Source: Gammaproteobacteria bacterium
GTDB taxonomy: Bacteria; Pseudomonadota; Gammaproteobacteria; Granulosicoccales; Granulosicoccaceae
DNA: 9,635 bases
Reading direction: 5' to 3'
Assembly: GCA_003511825.1 (NCBI GenBank)
Contig: DOIU01000063.1
Span: forward strand, 1 to 9,635
Under the pieces are notes generated by a model. That model saw nothing but the letters and a program-made list of their open reading frames with translations. It had not been told where the DNA came from and searched no databases. Shown piece after piece: positions 1-5,546 of this stretch; the stretch's first letter is position 1; the number at the start of each line of letters is the position of its first letter. The position numbers and the translations under genes were made by a program.

Positions 1-918
1 CTCAAAGATGTCAGTCGACTCGCCGGGGTCCCTACCGCGACCGTCTCGCGTTTTATCAATGACTCGGGGCGACTCAGCGATGACACTGCCCAGCGTGTCC
101 GCGCGGCGATCGCAACGCTCGGCTTTCGGCCTAATGCCATTGGGCGCAGCTTGAAAACCACACGCTCTAAAGCGCTGGGTATTGTGATTCCGTCCTTATC
201 CAATCCGGTGTTCGCGGAAGCCGTCGCCGGCATCAGTCGCGAGGCACGGGCACAAGGCTATTCACTGATGGTGACTGCTACGGACTATTGCGTGGATGAG
301 GAATTACAGGTCGTGAACACGCTGCTGGATCACCAAGTGGATGGGCTGATTCTCACCGTCTCGAATCCCGACAGCAGTGCAGCGTTGGATGTGCTGGACC
401 GCGAAGGTGTGCCCTATATGCTGATCTACAACCAGCCCACCGATCAGCAACGCGCGACCGTCACCATTGACAACGTGCGCGCCGGCTGGGACGTCGCATG
501 CCAGTTGTGTGACCTTGGCCATCAGCGCTTTGCCATGCTGACGGGCGCGTTGCAATCGTCTGACCGCGCCGAGGCACGGCGACTGGGATTTACAGCGGGT
601 GTCGAGGCCTGTGGTTTTGCGCCGCCGGTGGTGCATGAAGTGGACTTTTCCGCATTGGACGCACGCGAAGCCATCGACACACTCTTTCGCCCATCGACGC
701 CTGGGCCGACCGCCTTGTTTTGTTCCAATGATGTGCTCGCGATCGCCGCGATTGGCGCTTTGCGCGAGCGCGGTATTGCTGTGCCGGACGCCGTCTCCGT
801 GGTTGGTTTTGACGGCATCGGTGTCGGTGCGCTGATTCACCCGCAGCTGACGACGGTGGTTCAACCGTCGGGCGATATGGGCACCATGGCCGCACGGGCC
901 GTATTGGGGCGCTACTGA
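1..918 (+). CDS. LacI/GalR-family transcriptional regulator, partial at the left edge and apparently short at the C terminus
   Basis: The frame is open from base 1, so the start codon lies outside the window; 305 residues are visible. The N-terminal LacI helix-turn-helix is clear (LKDVSRLAGVPTATVSRFIN, residues 1-20). It is followed by the hinge region around residues 43-50 (RPNAIGRSL). The TTG at 151 is internal to this domain and is not the start. The rest is a type I periplasmic-binding-protein fold: IPSLSNPVFAEAVAGI at about 64-79, ALFCSNDVLAIAAIGAL at about 238-254, and VVGFDGIGVGALIHPQLTTV near 267-286. Such proteins repress a neighbouring uptake or catabolic operon and release DNA when a small effector binds. 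Here the obvious target is the ABC operon just downstream. The protein ends at AARAVLGRY, whereas family members usually run some 25-30 residues further, to a final strand with an arginine-serine type ending. The missing tail, together with the broken start of the next gene, suggests a deletion. Family call is secure; the effector is unknown. Confidence 0.93.
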   Translation, partial: LKDVSRLAGVPTATVSRFINDSGRLSDDTAQRVRAAIATLGFRPNAIGRSLKTTRSKALGIVIPSLSNPVFAEAVAGISREARAQGYSLMVTATDYCVDEELQVVNTLLDHQVDGLILTVSNPDSSAALDVLDREGVPYMLIYNQPTDQQRATVTIDNVRAGWDVACQLCDLGHQRFAMLTGALQSSDRAEARRLGFTAGVEACGFAPPVVHEVDFSALDAREAIDTLFRPSTPGPTALFCSNDVLAIAAIGALRERGIAVPDAVSVVGFDGIGVGALIHPQLTTVVQPSGDMGTMAARAVLGRY

Positions 919-950
919 CTTGCAACCTGGCGATGGGCAGCGCCTCGGCT
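885..950 (+). other. Probable deletion junction between the regulator and the binding-protein gene; headless signal peptide
   Basis: The frame of the binding protein stays open upstream of its first ATG, back to a TGA at 810-812. From 900 it reads RIGALLTCNLAMGSASA followed by AD, which is a good hydrophobic core plus an ASA-A Sec cleavage site. No ATG, GTG or TTG occurs in that frame between 813 and 933. The only near-cognate codons close by are ATT 903, CTG 915 and CTG 927. The ATG at 933 falls inside the signal peptide, has no Shine-Dalgarno sequence, and would leave six residues before the predicted cleavage site. The regulator frame meets its stop at 916-918 inside the same stretch. The simplest reading is that sequence was lost at roughly 891-910. 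An assembly join would look the same. Confidence 0.6.
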
Positions 951-1886
951 GCTGATCTCATTTGCTACAACTGCCCACCGCAATGGGCGGATTGGGCGAC
1001 GCAACTCAAGACGATCAAAGAACACCTGGGGTATGACATCCCCCATGACAACAAGAACTCTGGCCAAACTCTGTCACAATTGCTGGCCGAGCAGGCGAGC
1101 CCGGTCGCTGATGTGGCGTACTATGGGGTGTCTTTTGGTATTCAGGCGAACGAAAAAGGGGTGGTTGATCACTACAAGCCTGCGCATTTCGAAGAGATCC
1201 CTGCAGGCTTGAAAGACCCGGATGGCGCGTGGTTTACGATTCACTCGGGTGCCTTGGGGTTGTTTGTGAACGTGGACGCGTTGGACGGCAAACCTGTGCC
1301 CACCTCGTGGAAAGATCTGCTCAAGCCAGAATACAAAGGTATGATCGGCTACCTCGACCCCTCCAGTGCGTTTGTTGGCTATGCCGGTTTTGTTGCGGTC
1401 AACCGCGCCATGGGCGGCTCATTGGATGACTTTTCACCGGGCATCGAATTTTTTCAAGCGTTGGCCAAGAATAACCCCATTGTCCCGAAGCAGACCTCTT
1501 ACGCGCGCGTGCTCTCGGGCGAAATCCCCATCTTGTTTGACTATGACTTTAACGCCTACCGAGGCATGTACAAAGACCAGGCCAATGTGCAGTTCGTCAT
1601 TCCGGCCGAGGGCACGGTGGTCGTTCCTTACGTGATGAGCCTGGTCAAGAACGGGCCCAATGCGGAAAAGGGCAAAAAGATGCTCGATTTCATCCTGTCG
1701 GATGAAGGTCAAAAGGTTTGGGCGAACGCCTATTTGCGCCCCGTGCGCGCTTCGGCGATGTCTGCAGAGGCCGCAGCGAAGTTCTTACCCGATGCTGACT
1801 ATGCACGCGCCACACCGCTGGACTACGCCAAAATGGCTGCCGCGCAAGACGCCTTTAAAGAGCAGTATTTAAACGAGGTGCGCTGA
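933..1886 (+). CDS. ABC transporter periplasmic substrate-binding protein (ferric/phosphonate/polyamine-type family), 5' end probably missing
   Basis: This is the periplasmic receptor of the importer encoded by the next three genes. It belongs to the bacterial extracellular solute-binding proteins (SBP_bac_6/8-like) that include ferric-iron, 2-aminoethylphosphonate and spermidine/putrescine binders. The mature chain starts at ADLICYNCPPQW. Family-like segments are GALGLFVNVDAL at about 104-115, PTSWKDLLKPEYKG at 122-135, the domain-crossing stretch around residues 175-215 with GEIPILFDYDFNAYRG, and a C-terminal FILSDEGQKVW at 250-260. Mature length of about 311 residues is normal. Only the six residues before the cleavage site follow the annotated ATG. 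The rest of the signal core is encoded upstream in frame without a start codon, so the gene as written probably would not export its product well. It is separated from the first permease by a 56-base gap holding a hairpin. Ligand cannot be read from the sequence; the phosphodiesterase at the operon's end favours a phosphodiester or organophosphonate-like compound. Confidence 0.85.
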   Translation: MGSASAADLICYNCPPQWADWATQLKTIKEHLGYDIPHDNKNSGQTLSQLLAEQASPVADVAYYGVSFGIQANEKGVVDHYKPAHFEEIPAGLKDPDGAWFTIHSGALGLFVNVDALDGKPVPTSWKDLLKPEYKGMIGYLDPSSAFVGYAGFVAVNRAMGGSLDDFSPGIEFFQALAKNNPIVPKQTSYARVLSGEIPILFDYDFNAYRGMYKDQANVQFVIPAEGTVVVPYVMSLVKNGPNAEKGKKMLDFILSDEGQKVWANAYLRPVRASAMSAEAAAKFLPDADYARATPLDYAKMAAAQDAFKEQYLNEVR

Positions 1887-1897
1887 TCGCACTGTTG

Positions 1898-1924
1898 ACC
1901 GGGGTGGCGCTTTGTCGCCCCGGT
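1898..1924 (+). promoter_or_regulatory. Intercistronic hairpin between binding-protein and permease genes
   Basis: ACCGGGG (1898-1904) is an exact complement of CCCCGGT (1918-1924), giving a 7-bp GC-rich stem. The interior TGGCGCTTTGTCG can add a few more pairs. No run of T follows, so this is not a classical intrinsic terminator. Hairpins at this position are common in ABC importer operons, where they protect the upstream message and cause more binding protein to be made than permease. That role is inferred here. Confidence 0.5.
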
Positions 1925-1942
1925 ATTCGGATAGTTGCCACC

Positions 1943-2764
1943 ATGAGTCACACACCGTTTTTACGATTGATGCCGATGTTGATACCTGCGGGCATCACGT
2001 TTATCGCCTTCTTCTTGCTGCCCATGGTCAAGCTGGCGGTGGTCGGTGCAACGGGTGACGCAGGGCTGGCGGCCTATGCCAGCATCCTCACCACACCGCG
2101 CCACTGGGAAAGTTTGATCGCCACACTGATACTGTCCATCAGCGTCACGGCAGTCGCCTTGATGATATCGACGCTCGCCGGCCTGTTCCTGGTGCGGAAT
2201 CTGTTCCCAGGCCGCGAGGTACTGGTGGCCATGCTGACGTTTCCGCTGGCCTTTCCGGGCGTGGTGATCGGGTTCTTGGTGATTCTACTGGGAGGTCGTC
2301 AGGGACTGGTGGGTGAGATCAGTCAAGCCTTGACCGGCGACAAGGTCGTCTTTGCTTATTCCATGACGGGCCTATTCATTGGGTATTTGTATTTCTCCAT
2401 TCCGCGGGTGATTCTCACGATCATGGCCGCCGCAGAAAAGCTGGACCCGGCCTTGGAAGAGGCGGCGCGATCGCTGGGGGCATCCACCTGGCGCGTCTTG
2501 GTGGATGTGATTTTACCGGCCTTAAAGCCGGGTTTGATCGCATCAGGTGCCATTTGCTTTGCCACGTCGATGGGGGCTTTTGGCACGGCGTTTACCCTGG
2601 CCACACAGATTGACGTCTTGCCAATGACGATCTACACCGAATTTACCTTGAATGCCAATATTGCAGGTGCCGCGACCTTATCCATTGTGTTGGGGCTGGT
2701 TACCTGGCTTGCCTTATTCGTCGCGCGTTCGTTGTCGGGCGCCACCGTCGCGGCCTCGGGGTAA
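1943..2764 (+). CDS. ABC transporter permease, first subunit
   Basis: This 273-residue inner-membrane protein is of the BPD_transp_1 type and forms half of the translocation channel. Hydrophobic spans are visible near residues 12-34, 57-84, 93-117, 139-162, 198-218 and 243-262. The cytoplasmic EAA loop that docks on the ATPase is clear at about 172-198: EEAARSLGA, then LPALKPGL. A longer reading from TTG 1895 is possible. I chose ATG 1943 because the extra 16 residues (CRPGIRIVA and neighbours) do not resemble a permease N terminus and would place the start in front of the hairpin. A weak GGATAG lies 8 bases before 1943. The stop overlaps the next start by one base (TAATG at 2762-2766), a sign of translational coupling. 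Closest general families are the ferric-iron/2-aminoethylphosphonate/thiamine-type permeases. Confidence 0.9.
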   Translation: MSHTPFLRLMPMLIPAGITFIAFFLLPMVKLAVVGATGDAGLAAYASILTTPRHWESLIATLILSISVTAVALMISTLAGLFLVRNLFPGREVLVAMLTFPLAFPGVVIGFLVILLGGRQGLVGEISQALTGDKVVFAYSMTGLFIGYLYFSIPRVILTIMAAAEKLDPALEEAARSLGASTWRVLVDVILPALKPGLIASGAICFATSMGAFGTAFTLATQIDVLPMTIYTEFTLNANIAGAATLSIVLGLVTWLALFVARSLSGATVAASG

Positions 2765-3597
2765 TGTCGATGCAACGCAGAGGATGGCAGTTTTGGGCAC
2801 AGCTGTGTTTTACCTTATCGGTTTGTGCCTTTCTGATCGTACCCGTCGTTTTGTCAGCCTTGGCGGGCGTCACCGCGAATTTCTTTATCGGACTGGAGAG
2901 TGGGCTGACCCTGCGCTGGATCGGCGAGGTGTGGGATCTGTATGCCGAAACGATGTTTCTCTCCTTGTGGATTGCGCTCGCTTGCCTCGGCGTCACGCTG
3001 TTGTTGGGCGTGCCCGCCGCCTATGTGTTGGCCAAACAGGGCGGCAGATTCGCACGTCTCATCGAAGAGACATTGGTGTTACCGATTGCTGTGCCAGGCT
3101 TGGCGATTGCCTTGGCGCTGATTCTCAGCTACGGCGAGTTCCGGGATTTCCGCGCATCCTGGGGTTTTATCCTGGTGGGTCATGTGCTGTACACCTTGCC
3201 GTTTATGGTGCGCGCTGTGCTCGCCGTGTTAGCCAGTATGGATTTCAACACCCTTGAGGAGGGCGCCGCCACGTTGGGGGCGGGGTTTGTTTATCGCCTA
3301 CGCACCGTGGTTTTGCCCAATGCGCGCCCCGGTATTCTCGCTGGATCATTGATGGTCGTCACGCTCTCCATCGGTGAGTTTAATCTCACGTGGATGTTGC
3401 ATACACCAGTGACGAAAACCTTGCCGGTCGGTCTGGCAGACAGCTACGCCTCCATGCGATTAGAGGTTGCCTCCGCATACACACTGGTCTTTTTTGTGAT
3501 GATCGTGCCCTTGCTGCTCGCTATGCAATGGCTGTCTCGCAGCGAAAAGCGCCTACCCAGAAACCACCGCCCAACATTGGATACTGAGCATGAGTGA
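2764..3597 (+). CDS. ABC transporter permease, second subunit
   Basis: This 277-residue inner-membrane protein is the partner of the preceding permease. Hydrophobic spans appear near 13-35, 63-90, 103-123, 134-157, 190-209 and 236-256. The EAA loop is at about 165-190 (EEGAATLGA, then VVLPNARPG), matching the canonical EAA-x3-G-x9-I-x-LP pattern in modified form. It starts at the ATG that shares a base with the preceding stop. It ends 8 bases inside the ATPase gene (ATG 3590, TGA 3595-3597). The C terminus is a charged hydrophilic tail (SRSEKRLPRNHRP), expected in the cytoplasm. The two permeases are distinct sequences, so the channel is a heterodimer. Substrate is not evident from the protein itself. 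Confidence 0.91.
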   Translation: MSMQRRGWQFWAQLCFTLSVCAFLIVPVVLSALAGVTANFFIGLESGLTLRWIGEVWDLYAETMFLSLWIALACLGVTLLLGVPAAYVLAKQGGRFARLIEETLVLPIAVPGLAIALALILSYGEFRDFRASWGFILVGHVLYTLPFMVRAVLAVLASMDFNTLEEGAATLGAGFVYRLRTVVLPNARPGILAGSLMVVTLSIGEFNLTWMLHTPVTKTLPVGLADSYASMRLEVASAYTLVFFVMIVPLLLAMQWLSRSEKRLPRNHRPTLDTEHE

Positions 3598-4651
3598 ATC
3601 AACGGCCGTGCATATACGGCAATGCGCCAAAACCTTTGCCGATGGCACGCGAGCACTCGCGCCTGTCGACTTGGAGATCGCTGGGGGCGAAACGGTGGTG
3701 TTACTGGGGCCTTCGGGCTGTGGCAAAACCACCTTGTTGCGGATTATTGCCGGGTTGGAGACTGCCGATGCCGGCGGACAGGTGCTATTTAACGCGCAGG
3801 ATGTGACGGCCTTGCCGGTCGAGAAGCGTAACGTCGGTATGGTGTTTCAGTCGTACGCGCTTTTTCCCAATATGAGCGTGCGCGAGAATATTGCTTATGG
3901 TCTGCGGGTGCGCAAACACACGCGCAGTCAGCGAGCGCAGCGCGTTGCCGAGATGCTGAGCATGATGCACATCAACGAGCTGGCGGATCGTGCCGTCTCG
4001 CAGCTGTCCGGCGGCCAGCGTCAACGGGTCGCGCTGGCCAGGGCAATTGCCGTGCGTCCGCGCGTGTTATTGCTCGATGAGCCCTTGACCGCCCTGGATG
4101 CCTTATTGCGCGAACGTTTGCGTATTGAGATTGATAGCTTGTTGCGTTCGCTCGGGATCACGGCGATCTATGTGACCCATGACCAGGCTGAAGCCATGGC
4201 GCTGGCCGATCGCATTGTGGTGATGTCACAGGGGCGGATTGCTCAGCAAGGCACGCCGCGCGACGTCTACCAGAATCCGCAAAATCCCTTTGTTGCGGAC
4301 TTTATCGGCACGGTGAATCGTCTGCGCGGCACGCTGACCGAGCACGGCGTGCACGCCCAGGGCACACTGTTACCCTTGGGCAAGGGTCTGACGGTCTCAG
4401 CCACGAAAGAGGTCGATCTGTTGTTTCGTCCAGAGGACATGCGCATCGTGCCGGCCGAAGAGGCACAATTCATTGGTACGGTGTCTTCCGCCTTTTACTT
4501 GGGTGATCGTACCCGGCTGCTGCTCGCGGGTATTGGAGATGCGCCGGTGATGGTGGAAGTCTCTGCGCGTGAGCCGATCGCGCGCGGTACCGAGGTTGGC
4601 GTAAGTATTGACCCGCAAGGCCTGATGATGATGCCGGGTACGCCATCATGA
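3590..4651 (+). CDS. ABC transporter ATP-binding subunit with C-terminal TOBE domain
   Basis: This 353-residue cytoplasmic ATPase drives the importer. All nucleotide-binding motifs are intact: Walker A GPSGCGKT at 40-47, Q-loop Q87 in VFQSYALFPN, signature LSGGQRQRVALARA at 139-152, Walker B VLLLDE at 159-164 with the D-loop TALD following, and the switch histidine H197 in YVTHDQAEAMALADRI. From about residue 230 the chain leaves the ATPase core and forms a TOBE-like beta domain (LLFRPEDMRIV near 277-287), as in the PotA/FbpC/UgpC/CysA importer branch. That domain often carries regulatory contacts. It overlaps the upstream permease by 8 bases and the downstream phosphoesterase by 4 (ATGA). 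The general family call is very secure; neither sequence nor length separates iron, phosphonate, polyamine and glycerophosphodiester importers. Confidence 0.95.
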   Translation: MSESTAVHIRQCAKTFADGTRALAPVDLEIAGGETVVLLGPSGCGKTTLLRIIAGLETADAGGQVLFNAQDVTALPVEKRNVGMVFQSYALFPNMSVRENIAYGLRVRKHTRSQRAQRVAEMLSMMHINELADRAVSQLSGGQRQRVALARAIAVRPRVLLLDEPLTALDALLRERLRIEIDSLLRSLGITAIYVTHDQAEAMALADRIVVMSQGRIAQQGTPRDVYQNPQNPFVADFIGTVNRLRGTLTEHGVHAQGTLLPLGKGLTVSATKEVDLLFRPEDMRIVPAEEAQFIGTVSSAFYLGDRTRLLLAGIGDAPVMVEVSAREPIARGTEVGVSIDPQGLMMMPGTPS

Positions 4652-5469
4652 TGTTTGCACAGATCACCGATTGCCACATCAAGGCGCAGCGTCGGCCGGC
4701 GTATGCCAAGGTCGATACCGCCACGCGGCTTGAAGCACTGGTCGCCCATGTGAATGCGTTTCGCCCACGACTGGATTGCGTGATGGTCAGTGGTGACGGT
4801 GTGGATTTTGGTCAATCAGAAGAATACGCCTTGCTGCAGCAATTACTGCAACCCTTGGAAATGCCGTACTACCTGATTCCGGGAAACCACGATCATCGCG
4901 ATCGCCTGCGTGAGGCCTTTGCTGATCATCAGTATCTCAAGACAGCCAGCGGTTATGCCTGCTACGCCATTGAGGACTACCCGCTACGCCTGATCGGGCT
5001 CGACACCACGACGCCCGGACGGTCTGACGGTCTGCTCTGCGAGACGCGTCTCGCCTGGCTGGATCAATGTCTGGCTGCGCGGCCCGATCAGCCCACGCTG
5101 ATTTTTATGCATCATCCGCCGTTTGATACCGGCATTGGGCATATGGACGCCATCCAATTCCAACAAGCTGATGCGCTCTTCGCCGTGCTCGCCAGGCATC
5201 AGCAGGTCTTGCACATTGCGTGCGGGCACGTCCATCGTGACGTGCACACCGTGATTAACGGCATTGGCGTGAGCATTGCACCCAACGCTGCGCACGCCAT
5301 TACCCTTGACCTGCATCCTGGTGCCCCCAGCACTTTTATGCTGGAGCCGCCGGCCATGCGCCTGTTCCAATACCGAGGGGCCCGGCACTTGGTCTCTTAT
5401 CTCAGCTACCTCGGTACGCATGATGGCCCGCATCCGATCTTTGATGCCAACGGGCAATTGATTGATTAG
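4648..5469 (+). CDS. GpdQ/CpdA-type class III metallophosphodiesterase
   Basis: This 273-residue cytoplasmic enzyme has no signal peptide. It belongs to the binuclear-metal calcineurin-like phosphoesterases that hydrolyse phosphodiesters such as glycerophosphodiesters (GpdQ) or 3',5'-cyclic nucleotides (CpdA). The full metal-ligand set is present: D8 and H10 (ITDCH), D50 (VSGDGVD), N80 and H81 (PGNHDHRD), H156 (MHHPP), H194 and H196 (CGHVH). These positions and the total length coincide almost residue for residue with my recollection of Enterobacter GpdQ (274 residues), and there is recognisable resemblance around YLIPGNHD and FMHHPP. It starts within the ATPase stop (ATGA overlap; a second ATG follows directly at 4651), so it is co-translated with the importer. 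This suggests that the imported compound is a phosphodiester cleaved after uptake. A cyclic-nucleotide role cannot be excluded, but is less natural in this context. Confidence 0.9.
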   Translation: MMFAQITDCHIKAQRRPAYAKVDTATRLEALVAHVNAFRPRLDCVMVSGDGVDFGQSEEYALLQQLLQPLEMPYYLIPGNHDHRDRLREAFADHQYLKTASGYACYAIEDYPLRLIGLDTTTPGRSDGLLCETRLAWLDQCLAARPDQPTLIFMHHPPFDTGIGHMDAIQFQQADALFAVLARHQQVLHIACGHVHRDVHTVINGIGVSIAPNAAHAITLDLHPGAPSTFMLEPPAMRLFQYRGARHLVSYLSYLGTHDGPHPIFDANGQLID

Positions 5470-5531
5470 AGGCTGTCGTCACGAGTTTGCTTGCCACTGT
5501 TGTGCCTAAAAAAGCGCCAATCCAGCCTCTA
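5467..5531. repeat. Perfect 9-bp inverted repeat in the convergent gap (possible two-way terminator arms)
   Basis: TAGAGGCTG at 5467-5475 begins on the phosphodiesterase stop codon. Its exact complement, CAGCCTCTA, lies at 5523-5531. The loop would be 47 bases and contains AAAAAA at 5508-5513, which would be a U-run for leftward transcripts but lies inside the loop. A second CCAGCCT copy at 5537-5543 could compete for the left arm. It sits where both convergent operons should terminate, but it lacks the compact stem plus T-run of a standard terminator, so the function is uncertain. Confidence 0.35.
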
Positions 5532-5546
5532 GCAGCCCAGCCTTGT

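Noticed and set aside
304..864. 186-residue minus-strand open frame
   Set aside because: It lies wholly antisense to the regulator, and its histidine/arginine-rich sequence has no domain-like pattern; it is a shadow.
151..918. TTG at 151 as the start of the regulator
   Set aside because: The frame continues upstream through a full LacI helix-turn-helix to base 1, so 151 is internal.
1895..1942. TTG start extending the first permease by 16 residues
   Set aside because: The extra segment does not look like a permease N terminus and would put the hairpin inside the coding region; ATG 1943 fits better.
2652..3257. 201-residue plus-strand frame overlapping both permeases
   Set aside because: It is out of frame with two clear permeases, rich in arginine and cysteine, and lacks membrane segments.
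4984..5457. 157-residue minus-strand open frame
   Set aside because: It is antisense to the phosphodiesterase, whose metal motifs are all intact; no recognisable family and no ribosome site.
5508..5513. A-run as the U-run of an intrinsic terminator for the SLC13 gene
   Set aside because: On the minus strand the preceding bases do not form a compact stem ending at this run.
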